Source: DATDGX01 sp036521875
GTDB lineage: Bacteria; Desulfobacterota; Binatia; Binatales; Binataceae
Direction: 5' to 3'
Length of the DNA stretch: 62,544 bases
NCBI GenBank assembly: GCA_036521875.1
Contig: DATDGX010000094.1
Location: 1-62,544 of the forward strand
Position 1 is the first letter of the stretch; each line of letters begins with the position of its first letter. Under the pieces are notes generated by a model that saw only the letters and a program-made list of their open reading frames with translations, made no database searches and was not told where the DNA came from. Made by a program: the position numbers and the translations under genes. This document shows positions 32,289-40,557 of the stretch, piece by piece.

Positions 32289-33701
32289 TTAGAAGTTGAT
32301 CGCTTCGCCTTCCGCAGCGAGCGCCGCCTCCATGATTGCCTCCGACATGGTGGGATGCGGATGCGCGACCTTGCCGAATTCGGCGGTGGTCGCTTCCAGC
32401 GTCTTGCCCAGCACGACTTCGGCAATCATATCGGTCGCGCGATGCCCGATTATCTGGCATCCGATCACTTCGTTGTACTGTTTGGTCGCGACGATTTTCA
32501 CGAAGCCCCCGGTCTGGTTGATCGCGACCGCCTTGCCCAGCGCGCGAAACGGGAACTTGCCGACTTTCACGTCGATCCCGCGTGCGCGCGCGTCGGCCTC
32601 GCTGAGACCGACCGTCGCCACCTCGGGCTCGCAATAGATACATCCGGCGATCGACAAGAGATCGAAGCCCGGCTCCCGCACGCCCGCCATGATCTCGACC
32701 GCCGCGATGCCTTCCGCCGACGCCTTATGCGCTAGCAGAGGAGGGCGAATCACGTCGCCGATCGCGTAGATGCTCGGAACGTTGGTGCGAAACGAATCGT
32801 CGACCTTGATGAAGCCGCCGCGCTCCAGCTCGACCCCCGCCTTCTCCAGTCCCATCTTCGCGCTGAGCGGCGTGCGGCCCACCGCGACCAGCACCGCCTC
32901 GGCGTCGATGGTCTTTTCCGCGCCGGCCGCATCGACAGTCACCGTCCACGTGCTGCCCCGGCGTGCCATCGATTTGTACCCGTGACCGAGCAGGACCGTG
33001 ACGCCGCGCTTGACGAACGCGCGACGCAGTTCTTCGGCGACCTCGGCGTCGAATCCCGGCAGCATCTGTTTCTCCAGTTCGATGATCGTAACCTTGGCGC
33101 CGAACGCCTGGTAGAAGTACGCGAACTCGAGGCCGACTGCGCCCGCGCCGATCACCGCAACACTCGCCGGCAACTGGTCGAGCAGCAGGGCCTCCTTGCT
33201 GGCGATCACGCCGTCGCCGAGCTTCATCCCGCCGAACAGTTTTTCGTCCGAGCCCGCGGCGACCAGGATCCGCTCCGCCTGGATGGACGTGACCGCCGGC
33301 GCATCTTTGCCCTCGACCTGGCTCAGCGCGACGCTGTGGGGTCCGGTGACCGCGCCCTCGGCCTCGAAAAAATCCACGTGGTTTTTTTTGAGCAAGAAGC
33401 GCACGCCGCGCGCGAGCTTGTCCGCGGCGGCGCGCGAGCGCGCAATCACTTTCTTGAAGTCGAAGGTAATCTCGCCGACTTCGATGCCGTGCTCTTTCCC
33501 GGCGCCGCGAATCGTCTCCATCGTCTCCGCGGAGTTGAGCAGCGCCTTCGACGGGATGCATCCCCAGTTGAGGCACACGCCCCCCGGGCGATCGCGCTCG
33601 ATGCATGCGACCCGCATCTTGAGCTGCGCGGCGCGGATCGCGGCCGTGTAACCGCCGGGTCCGGAACCAATTACCACAAGGTCATAACCTGAGCTGGACA
33701 A
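32289..33701 (-). CDS. lpdA: Dihydrolipoyl dehydrogenase (E3)
   Basis: A 470-aa flavoprotein that reoxidises dihydrolipoamide with NAD. The FAD motif is DLVVIGSGPGGYTAAIRAAQ, the redox disulfide CLNWGCIPSKALL, the NAD motif VAVIGAGAVGLEFA, and the C-terminal His-Glu pair is in VAHPHPTMSEA. Normal length. It lies 82 bases after pdhC and before lipB in a co-directional operon. Confidence 0.96.
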   Translation of the reverse strand: MSSSGYDLVVIGSGPGGYTAAIRAAQLKMRVACIERDRPGGVCLNWGCIPSKALLNSAETMETIRGAGKEHGIEVGEITFDFKKVIARSRAAADKLARGVRFLLKKNHVDFFEAEGAVTGPHSVALSQVEGKDAPAVTSIQAERILVAAGSDEKLFGGMKLGDGVIASKEALLLDQLPASVAVIGAGAVGLEFAYFYQAFGAKVTIIELEKQMLPGFDAEVAEELRRAFVKRGVTVLLGHGYKSMARRGSTWTVTVDAAGAEKTIDAEAVLVAVGRTPLSAKMGLEKAGVELERGGFIKVDDSFRTNVPSIYAIGDVIRPPLLAHKASAEGIAAVEIMAGVREPGFDLLSIAGCIYCEPEVATVGLSEADARARGIDVKVGKFPFRALGKAVAINQTGGFVKIVATKQYNEVIGCQIIGHRATDMIAEVVLGKTLEATTAEFGKVAHPHPTMSEAIMEAALAAEGEAINF

Positions 33702-33782
33702 GTTTTTAAGTCCTCGACTAGTCAGTCCGCGCAGATACTGATTCCGGGCGAAGCGGGAGCATCTGTGTTCGAGCGCGCGGCG

Positions 33783-35318
33783 TCAAACCAGCAGGCTCGC
33801 CGGGTTCTCGAGGAACCGCTTGAGTTCGCCGAGGAAGCGGCCCGCGACCACGCCGTCGACGATCCGATGATCGCACGACACCGTCACCATCATGGTCTTG
33901 CCGACGGCCAGATGGCCTTCGCGCACCACCGGGCGATCCTTGATTGCGCTTACGGCCAGAATTGCGGCCTGCGGCGGAACGATCACTGCCGCGAAATGCT
34001 CGACGCCAAGCATCCCCATGTTCGAGATGGTGAAGGTCGCGCCGGAGAGCTCGTCGGTGGTGAAGGCCGCGCCGTGCGAGGATTTCCCAACCAGCTTGTG
34101 CGCCTCGCGCGCGATTTCCGGCAGCGTGAGCGCCTCGCAGCGCCTGATCACCGGCAGGATCAATCCGTCCTCGACCGCGACCGCGACGCCGATATTGATG
34201 TTGGGATGAATCGTGATGCCTTCGTCCTGGTAGCTCGCGTTGATCCGCGGGAAACGCGCGAGCGCAAGCGCGCACGCTTTCACGATCATGTCGTTGTACG
34301 TGATGTCTTCTTCGAACAGCTCGGTGGTCTCCAGCGACTTCTTGAGCCGGACCGCTTCCTCCATATCGACTTCCAGGGTCACGTAGAAATGCGGAATCTC
34401 GCGCTTGGAGGCCGCCATCCGCAGCGCAATCGTCTTGCGCATCTTGGAGAGCTCTTCGCGCGAGCCGGGCGCTCCTTCGCGCGGCGAGACCAGGCGCCGG
34501 AACCTGAAGAGCTGCTGCTCGCGGACAAAGTTGTCGATGTCGCGCTTGGTGACGCGGCCTTCCGGGCCGGTCCCGCGAACTTGCCCGAGGTCGACCCCGG
34601 CTTCCTCGGCGGCGCGCCGCGCCAGCGGCGACGCGCGAAACTTGTGCGCGTCCGCCGATGACTGAGGCGATGACTCGGCAGCTTGCGCCGGACGCGCCTC
34701 GGACCTTTGCCGGAGGGCGGCGCGCGGCGGCGGCGAAGGCATCGCGGTCGGTGCGGCCGACGGATTCGCGCTCATCGCAGGATGGAACCGCGGCGGCGCG
34801 TCGTCTCCCTCTTCACCATTTTCAGTCGCCGACATCTGCGGCGGCTCCGGAGCGGGCGCGGGCGGAGCTTCTCGGCGCGAGCGGACTGCGCGCAGCTCAG
34901 GTTTCTGCGCGTCCGCTCTTCTGTCTGCAGCTCGTTCTTGGGATTTTGTGTCTGGAGATTTTCTATCGTTGGATTGCCTTGGCGCAGGCCTCGCCGACGA
35001 GACCGCCGCCGTCTTTGGCGCGTCGGATCTCTGAGCTTCAGCCGCCGGTGCGGCAGCGGCGGGTGCGCCGGCAGCCTCGCCGAGCGCGCGTAGCGTAGCG
35101 ATCACGGCGCCGACCGGCGCGCTCTCGCCTTCCTTCAGCTTCACCTGCTCGAGCACGCCGTCGTCGAACGCTTCGAGGACCATGTCGGCCTTGTCGGTCT
35201 CGACCTCCGCGAGCGCGTCGCCGCGATGGACGGTGTCGCCGGGATGCTTGAGCCAGCGGAGGATTTTACCTTCCTCCATCGTGTCCGAGAGTTTCGGCAT
35301 CGTGATTTCGTTGTTCAT
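33783..35318 (-). CDS. pdhC: Pyruvate dehydrogenase E2, dihydrolipoamide acetyltransferase
   Basis: A 511-aa E2. The N-terminal lipoyl domain (1-80) has lipoyl-Lys43 in VETDKADM. A long Ala/Pro/Ser/Arg-rich linker covers about 82-235. The peripheral subunit-binding domain is near 237-272 (ASPLARRAAEEAGVDL, GTGPEGRVTKRDI), and the acyltransferase domain at 285-511 ends in DHRIVDGVVAGRFL with catalytic His and Asp. It transfers acetyl groups to CoA. Immediately upstream lies a decayed pdhB 3' end instead of an intact pdhB. Confidence 0.95.
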   Translation of the reverse strand: MNNEITMPKLSDTMEEGKILRWLKHPGDTVHRGDALAEVETDKADMVLEAFDDGVLEQVKLKEGESAPVGAVIATLRALGEAAGAPAAAAPAAEAQRSDAPKTAAVSSARPAPRQSNDRKSPDTKSQERAADRRADAQKPELRAVRSRREAPPAPAPEPPQMSATENGEEGDDAPPRFHPAMSANPSAAPTAMPSPPPRAALRQRSEARPAQAAESSPQSSADAHKFRASPLARRAAEEAGVDLGQVRGTGPEGRVTKRDIDNFVREQQLFRFRRLVSPREGAPGSREELSKMRKTIALRMAASKREIPHFYVTLEVDMEEAVRLKKSLETTELFEEDITYNDMIVKACALALARFPRINASYQDEGITIHPNINIGVAVAVEDGLILPVIRRCEALTLPEIAREAHKLVGKSSHGAAFTTDELSGATFTISNMGMLGVEHFAAVIVPPQAAILAVSAIKDRPVVREGHLAVGKTMMVTVSCDHRIVDGVVAGRFLGELKRFLENPASLLV

Positions 35319-35391
35319 GGCGCGGCTCGTTCCATATTGTGGGCCGAAGCGACGCGGGCTGACAAGCTCATGTCCGCGCCTCCACGCATCA

Positions 35392-35500
35392 TCACCATCC
35401 GTTCCGCTGCTCTCGCGATATCACCCGCACTCGACAGCACCGCGCGCGCCGGCGCGCGTGGTACGGCATCGGCGTTTCAAGCGGCGCAACTGGATCGCCA
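35392..35500 (-). pseudogene. Decayed copy of the pdhB 3' end
   Basis: On the minus strand this stretch reads VAPLETPMPYHAR in one frame and, after a frameshift, AVLSSAGDIARAAERM in another. The intact PdhB ends VASLDTPMPYNARLERA then VLPSAGDIVKAAERMG. The DNA aligns with the pdhB terminus at 40558-40670 with scattered substitutions and short indels. It sits where pdhB would be in a standard pdhA-pdhB-pdhC operon, with the same orientation. It is a remnant of duplication or of an insertion event that separated pdhAB from pdhC. Confidence 0.85.
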
Positions 35501-35564
35501 CAAGTGACGCGCGCGGAGCGCCGGAATTGCGCGTTGAGTGCTCTCCGCCCTGTTGCATAACAAA

Positions 35565-35592
35565 TTGCAATATGGTAATTGCAAATCATAAT
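35565..35592 (+). promoter_or_regulatory. Promoter with overlapping inverted repeat, XRE cassette
   Basis: TTGCAA (35565-35570), 16-base spacer, CATAAT (35587-35592). Inside it lies TTGCAAT-ATGGTA-ATTGCAA (35565-35584), a perfect 7-6-7 inverted repeat covering the -35 and spacer. This fits autorepression by the XRE protein encoded at 35639. Confidence 0.6.
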
Positions 35593-35638
35593 AGGCGGCT
35601 GAACCGCGGATCGCGGGATCCTCAGGTAAGGAATCGGA

Positions 35639-36163
35639 ATGAAGCTCGGCGAAAAACTTCGCTATCTGCGCCTGGTTGAAGGTACTCTCCGCGGCACCGG
35701 CCGCGAGATGACCCAGCAGGACCTGGCGCGGGCACTCAAGAAGGAAATGGGCGGAGGACTCAGCCAGTCTTACCTGTCTCAGATCGAGAGCGGAACGCGG
35801 CCCCATCTTACTAACTCGTCGCGCATGTTGCTGGCGCGCTTCTTTAAGGTCCATCCCGGGTACCTGGTCGACGATCCAGAGGGCTACCACACCGAGCTGA
35901 CCAGCGATCTGTGCGCCATGCAGGATCGGCTTGACCTGTGGTTGATAAACGGAGCGGAGGAGTTCGCCGGCGATCCCGAAACGAGTCATGCCTTGCTGCT
36001 GATAGCCAGGCATCCCGATACCCGCAAGTGCCTGGTGCTGCTAGGTGCGATTTTGGAAGCGCCGGAACTGGTGGAGCGGCTGAGTGAAGTACTGAGACCC
36101 GCCCGGGGCCCATCGTCAGGTCGAGACAATGGAAGGAAGAAATCCGCGGGGGCGAATCCATGA
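35639..36163 (+). CDS. XRE-family HTH regulator heading the flotillin cassette
   Basis: A 174-aa protein. Residues 1-75 hold an extended XRE helix-turn-helix: KLRYLRLVEG, MTQQDLARALKKEMGGGLSQ, SYLSQIESGTRPHLT and a FFKVHPGYL helix. Residues 80-150 are helical and may dimerise; the tail is basic. It has GGAATG-type weak SD sequence and an autoregulatory-looking operator upstream. Its stop overlaps the NfeD-like start by four bases (ATGA), so it is translationally coupled to the membrane genes it probably controls. Confidence 0.82.
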   Translation: MKLGEKLRYLRLVEGTLRGTGREMTQQDLARALKKEMGGGLSQSYLSQIESGTRPHLTNSSRMLLARFFKVHPGYLVDDPEGYHTELTSDLCAMQDRLDLWLINGAEEFAGDPETSHALLLIARHPDTRKCLVLLGAILEAPELVERLSEVLRPARGPSSGRDNGRKKSAGANP

Positions 36164-36774
36164 CCTGGGAAACGTTCTATCTTACCTGCTTTCTGGTCGG
36201 CGTGACGCTCAGCATCCTGTCGTTTGTGGGTGGCAGCCTGCATCTGCCGCACGTGCATTTCCACCTGTCTCACGGCCATATGGCGACTCCTCACGTAGGG
36301 GCCGGCCACGCGGGAGTAAGTCGTGGCCCGGAGATGCCCTTGTTCAACTTCGCGACCATTACGGCCTTCCTTGCCTGGTTCGGCGGTACCGGTTACTTGC
36401 TGACGCGCCATTCGAGCCTGTTGGTTACCGTGATCGTCCTTCTCGCAATTGCGGCAGGGATGGTGGGCGCGGCGATCATCTTCTGGTTCATCGTCAAGTT
36501 TCTGCTCACCCACGACCAGGCACGTGATCCGGCTGATTATGATCGGGTGGGAGTGTTAGGCCGCATCAGCAGTGCGATCCGGAAAGGAGGCACCGGCGAA
36601 ATGATCTTTTCCCAGGAAGGGACCCGGCAAACCTGCGGCGTTCGCAGCGAAGACGGTGAGGCGCTGGCACGAGGCACCGAGGTAATCGTCACGCGTTATG
36701 AACATGGCATAGCCTATGTCCGCCGCTGGGATGAGATGGCGGATGGCCATGTAGCTGATAGCTCGCAGACTTGA
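36160..36774 (+). CDS. NfeD-like membrane protein with His-rich loop
   Basis: A 204-aa protein with an N-terminal helix (TFYLTCFLVGVTLSILSF), a His-rich loop at about 27-50 holding eight His (SLHLPHVHFHLSHGH and following), two or three further helices at about 63-118 and a C-terminal OB-fold (VGVLGRISSAIRKGGTGEMI, GTEVIVTRYEHGIAYVRRW). NfeD/YuaF-type OB proteins partner with flotillins, and a flotillin gene follows 43 bases later. The loop could bind metal; that is an inference. The topology suggests the loop is outside the cytoplasm. Confidence 0.8.
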   Translation: MTWETFYLTCFLVGVTLSILSFVGGSLHLPHVHFHLSHGHMATPHVGAGHAGVSRGPEMPLFNFATITAFLAWFGGTGYLLTRHSSLLVTVIVLLAIAAGMVGAAIIFWFIVKFLLTHDQARDPADYDRVGVLGRISSAIRKGGTGEMIFSQEGTRQTCGVRSEDGEALARGTEVIVTRYEHGIAYVRRWDEMADGHVADSSQT

Positions 36775-36817
36775 GTTAATTGCTCACAACCGACTGCTAT
36801 AAGGGAAGCAAAAGAGT

Positions 36818-38284
36818 ATGCCGCAAATACCAACTGATGTCTTGGTCGTCGCTGCGACAGCAGTGGCTGCCATACTCCTGCTGATGGCTGTGTTTGCAAA
36901 CCTTTATCGCAAAGCTGGCCCCCATGAGGCGCTGGTAGTGTACGGGTTCCGCGGCACTCGCGTCATAAAGGGCCACGGCACCGTTATCCTGCCGATGGTC
37001 GAGAACTTTCGCCAGCTATCGCTCGAGCTGATGTCGTTCGACGTGGCGCCGCAGCAGGACCTATACACCAAGCAAGGTGTGGCGGTGACGGTGGAAGCCG
37101 TCGCCCAGATCAAGGTCAAGTCTGATCCGGAATCGATTTTGACTGCGGCAGAGCAATTTCTAACCAAACCTCCAGAAGATCGCGAGGCATTGATTCGCCT
37201 TGTGATGGAGGGACATCTACGCGGCATCATCGGTCAACTTACCGTGGAAGAGATCGTGAAACAGCCGGAGATGGTCGCTGACCGGATGCGTTCAACTTGC
37301 GCCGACGACATCAACAAGATGGGCCTTGAAGTTATCTCATTCACCATCAAGGAAGTCCGCGACAAGAACGACTACATCACCAACATGGGGCGTCCTGACA
37401 TAGTTCGGATCAAGCGCGATGCCGACGTGGCCGCGGCTGAAGCCGACCGCGATACTGCTATCCGGCGCGCGATGGCGCTAAGAGAATCCGCAGTCGCCAA
37501 AGCGCAGGCTGATCAGGAGCGCGTCGCGGCAGAGACGGCCTCGATGGCGCGTCAAGCCGAGGCCCAGCGCGATCTGGAAGTAAAAAAAGCAACCTACAAT
37601 GAATTGGTCAAACGCCAGCAGGCCCAGGCCGACAAGGCCTATGAGATCCAGACCAATGTGATGCAGCAGCAGGTCATCGTCGAGTCGGTGAAGGTCCAGC
37701 AGGCAGAGAAGGAACAGCAGGTGAAAGTGCAGGAGGCTGAGATCCTGCGCCGCGAGAAAGAACTGATCGCCACCGTGTTGAAGCCGGCTGAGATCGAGCG
37801 CCAACGCATTCAAACCCTGGCCGAAGCCGACCGCTCGAGGACGACGGTCGAAGCCGAGGGCCACGCGAGCGCAATTCGGGCTCAAGGCGAGGCTGAAGCC
37901 GAAATCATTTTCAAGAAGGGCGACGCCGAGGCACGGGCGATGAACGTCAAGGCGGAGGCGTACCAAGAGTACAACCAGGCCGCCGTGGTGGACAAGCTTA
38001 TCACCGGTTTGCCGGAAGTGGTGAAGGCGCTAGCCAGTCCGTTAGCGAAAGTCGATCGCATCACGGTGGTCTCGACTGGCAACGGCGATGCCGCAGGGTT
38101 GCACAAGATCACCGGCGACCTGACTCAGATCGCCGCACAAGTGCCGGAGCTGTTCGAAGCGCTTTCCGGCATGAAGATGTCGGACTTGTTCGCGAAGATC
38201 AGGACGATCGGCGACACCTCGAAGCGTTCGGATCAACTACCGCCCCCCGACGGAAGCGACAAAGCCGCCGGCGGACATAAGTAA
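36818..38284 (+). CDS. Flotillin family (SPFH) protein
   Basis: A 488-aa flotillin. Residues 8-28 form a membrane anchor; 30-200 is the SPFH/band-7 domain (YRKAGPHEALVVYGFRG, QGVAVTVEAVAQIKVKSD, IGQLTVEEIVKQ, VISFTIKEVRDKNDYI). Residues 210-400 are a long Ala/Glu-rich coiled coil with EAEA-type repeats, and about 400-470 is the C-terminal assembly region. It scaffolds membrane microdomains. Base composition looks less GC-rich than in the flanking pdh genes, consistent with foreign origin. Confidence 0.93.
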   Translation: MPQIPTDVLVVAATAVAAILLLMAVFANLYRKAGPHEALVVYGFRGTRVIKGHGTVILPMVENFRQLSLELMSFDVAPQQDLYTKQGVAVTVEAVAQIKVKSDPESILTAAEQFLTKPPEDREALIRLVMEGHLRGIIGQLTVEEIVKQPEMVADRMRSTCADDINKMGLEVISFTIKEVRDKNDYITNMGRPDIVRIKRDADVAAAEADRDTAIRRAMALRESAVAKAQADQERVAAETASMARQAEAQRDLEVKKATYNELVKRQQAQADKAYEIQTNVMQQQVIVESVKVQQAEKEQQVKVQEAEILRREKELIATVLKPAEIERQRIQTLAEADRSRTTVEAEGHASAIRAQGEAEAEIIFKKGDAEARAMNVKAEAYQEYNQAAVVDKLITGLPEVVKALASPLAKVDRITVVSTGNGDAAGLHKITGDLTQIAAQVPELFEALSGMKMSDLFAKIRTIGDTSKRSDQLPPPDGSDKAAGGHK

Positions 38285-38319
38285 CAGGAGTTCGCAGCAC
38301 TGCGAGCAAGGAGTTTGTT

Positions 38320-38979
38320 ATGGCACTCATGGATCGTGTGGCAATCCTGGTGCGGGCCAACCTCAATGACTTACTCGACAAGGCCGAGAATCCCGAGAAG
38401 ATGTTGAAGCAGGTCATCCTGGATATGGAAAACCAGTTCATGCAGGTGAAGACGCAAGTGGCCATAGCGCTTGCCGATCTGCATCTGCTGGAGAAGAAGA
38501 AGAACGAAAATGCCGAGCAGCGTGCCGACTGGATGCGCAAGGCCGAGTTGGCCGTTGACAAGAAGGATGACGAACTGGCGCGCGCGGCGCTGGAGCGCGC
38601 GGTAAGCTTCCAAATCCTTGCCGAGAATTACGACAATCAGATCGCCAACCACCATACTCAGGTCGAATCATTGAAAGCGGCTTTGAAGAGACTGGAGTTG
38701 AAGCTTTCCGAAGCGCGCGCCAAGGCTGACTTACTGATCGTGCAGCATCGGCGCTCGCGCGCAACCCATCGTGCGGCGGATGCACAACATACCAGCGGCG
38801 CTGAAAACCACACCTTCGAACGGATGCGCTCCAAGGTCGCGCGCGAAGAAGCCCTTGGCCGCGCAAAGGGCGAACTGCTGGGAGACGACCTCGACGGCCG
38901 CCTTCACGCGCTGGAACGCGAACAGAAAATCAACGCCTTGTTGGATGAAATCAAAGCCAGGAAGGGTCTCAGCGCGTAA
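38320..38979 (+). CDS. pspA: PspA/IM30 family membrane-stress protein
   Basis: A 219-aa coiled-coil protein of the PspA/Vipp1 (ESCRT-III-like) family: MALMDRVAILVRANLNDLLDKAENPEKMLKQ in pieces, then a long helical hairpin with RKAELAVDKKDDELARAAL and LKRLELKLSEARAKADLL. It binds stressed inner membranes. The middle is unusual: VQHRRSRATHRAADAQH, more basic and His-rich than usual. Encoded 35 bases after flotillin; the pairing of PspA, flotillin and NfeD indicates a membrane-integrity unit. Confidence 0.88.
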   Translation: MALMDRVAILVRANLNDLLDKAENPEKMLKQVILDMENQFMQVKTQVAIALADLHLLEKKKNENAEQRADWMRKAELAVDKKDDELARAALERAVSFQILAENYDNQIANHHTQVESLKAALKRLELKLSEARAKADLLIVQHRRSRATHRAADAQHTSGAENHTFERMRSKVAREEALGRAKGELLGDDLDGRLHALEREQKINALLDEIKARKGLSA

Positions 38980-39015
38980 AGGTCTCAGCGCGGCAACCAT
39001 CAGCTTGGAGGTTCC

Positions 39016-39822
39016 ATGGGACTCTCGGAATCGGACGTCGCCAGGTATTGGAACGCGAACGCTCATGCATGGGTCGATCACACCCGGCGCGGGTTCGACG
39101 TCCACCGCCTGGAGGTGAACAACCCGGCGTTCTTCGCGCTGATCGGCGACCTGAGTGGCCGGCGCGTACTAGACGCCGGATGCGGCGACGGTTATCACAC
39201 GCGCATGCTCGCACATATGGGAGCGCGCATCGTAGGAGTTGATATTTCGGACGCGATGCTGGCAACGGCGCGTGAAGAGGAAAACAGAGAGCCCCTGGGG
39301 ATTCGTTACGAGGAGCTCTCATTCGCGAAGCTCGAAGGATTGGCCGACGCCAGCTTCGATGCAGTCGTCTGCATGATGGCGCTTATGGACACACCCGACC
39401 TGGAAGGCTCGCTCGCAGAATTCGCACGCACGCTTCGGCCCGGCGGGATGTTCGCGTTCAGCATCCTGCACCCATGCTTCCTGACCCGCGGCTACGAATG
39501 GGTTCGAGATGCTGGCGGACGGTGCACCGGACTCAAGAACAGCGATTATTTTGATATGTCCTCAGATTGGATAGATCGCTGGCATTTCTCCGCTGCCGGG
39601 AGCGAGGCCGTCGATTTCGCCATCCCGAGGTTTCATCGGACGCTATCGCACTATGTTAACGCTCTAATCGAGGCAGGATTTGTTCTGGAGCGGGTCGTGG
39701 AGCCGCGTCCGTCGGAGTCGTTCTGCCAAAAATACGGCGCGTGGCATTGGCGCGAGCACGCGGCGAATTACATGCAGTTCCGTGCGCACAGAGCGAACAA
39801 CGCTTCAGGGCGGTCGCTTTGA
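39016..39822 (+). CDS. Class I SAM-dependent methyltransferase
   Basis: A 268-aa Rossmann methyltransferase (methyltransferase type 11 like). Motif I is VLDAGCGDGYHTRMLAHMG, motif II VGVDISDAMLATAREEE, motif IV FDAVVCMMALMDTPDLEG, then LRPGGMFAFSILHPCF. The methyl acceptor is unknown. It lies 36 bases after pspA and appears to belong to the plus-strand cassette. Confidence 0.85.
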   Translation: MGLSESDVARYWNANAHAWVDHTRRGFDVHRLEVNNPAFFALIGDLSGRRVLDAGCGDGYHTRMLAHMGARIVGVDISDAMLATAREEENREPLGIRYEELSFAKLEGLADASFDAVVCMMALMDTPDLEGSLAEFARTLRPGGMFAFSILHPCFLTRGYEWVRDAGGRCTGLKNSDYFDMSSDWIDRWHFSAAGSEAVDFAIPRFHRTLSHYVNALIEAGFVLERVVEPRPSESFCQKYGAWHWREHAANYMQFRAHRANNASGRSL

Positions 39823-39877
39823 ATCTAAGAAGCGGCGGAAGCACATGATGGAGCACGTCCCGACTGCGTCGGTCTGG

Positions 39878-39897
39878 GTTCCGAGTTGCCTCGGAAC
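39878..39897 (+). terminator. Hairpin after the methyltransferase gene
   Basis: GTTCCGAG-TTGC-CTCGGAAC is a perfect 8-bp stem with a tetraloop, 55 bases after the methyltransferase stop. No T-run follows directly, so it may be an imperfect terminator. The rest of the 174-base gap shows nothing recognisable. Confidence 0.4.
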
Positions 39898-39996
39898 TGC
39901 GGGGTTTCGCCTCGGAGCTTTATAGCCAACGTCCTTTGCGGGCGCTGGCCGCACCGCACCTGTCGAGCCGAGACTAGAGCGAGATAGTCAAACGCA

Positions 39997-40518
39997 ATGA
40001 AACCGGGCCTGCTTATTCGCAGTGTGGTTTCAGTGCTCGCGTTGCCGGTCATGGTGGCCGGGGTTGTACCGGGTTGGCTCACTTCCACGCGCGGAGTTGA
40101 GATCGGCTTCGGCCTGCCGATGCCGCTCAACATGGTCATGACAGCTGCCGGGCTCGCAATCATGGTTGCAGGCCTATGGCTTGCAGCCGGAACCATCCGG
40201 ATGTTTGCGACTGCCGGCGAGGGGACGCTTGCGCCCTGGGATCCGCCACGCAAGCTGGTGGCACGCGGTATCTACCGCTACGTACGCAATCCAATGATCA
40301 GCGGCGTGCTCGCCATCCTGCTGGGCGAGGGCATCCTGCTTGGTTCGGTGGCGATTCTGGAGTGGTTCGCGATTTTCCTTGCACTCAACAGCGTCTACAT
40401 ACCGCTCAGTGAGGAGCCAGCGCTCGCCGCGAGATTCGGCCAGGACTACCTGCTCTACAAAAGGCACGTTCCGCGATGGATCCCTCGCTTCACGCCGTGG
40501 GAGCCCGACAATAGATAG
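39997..40518 (+). CDS. Isoprenylcysteine carboxyl methyltransferase-family membrane protein
   Basis: A 173-aa integral membrane protein with about four helices. The C-terminal ICMT/PEMT signature is clear: LVARGIYRYVRNPMISGVL (SAM-binding RHP-like region, here RNP) and SEEPALAARFGQDYLLYKRHVPRW in pieces. Family members methylate lipids, isoprenylcysteine or other membrane substrates. It converges on pdhB, whose stop is 39 bases beyond its own. Confidence 0.85.
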   Translation: MKPGLLIRSVVSVLALPVMVAGVVPGWLTSTRGVEIGFGLPMPLNMVMTAAGLAIMVAGLWLAAGTIRMFATAGEGTLAPWDPPRKLVARGIYRYVRNPMISGVLAILLGEGILLGSVAILEWFAIFLALNSVYIPLSEEPALAARFGQDYLLYKRHVPRWIPRFTPWEPDNR

Positions 40519-40557
40519 CGGAGAAATTTATTTGAGCGACACATCGCGCCCGCGCGC

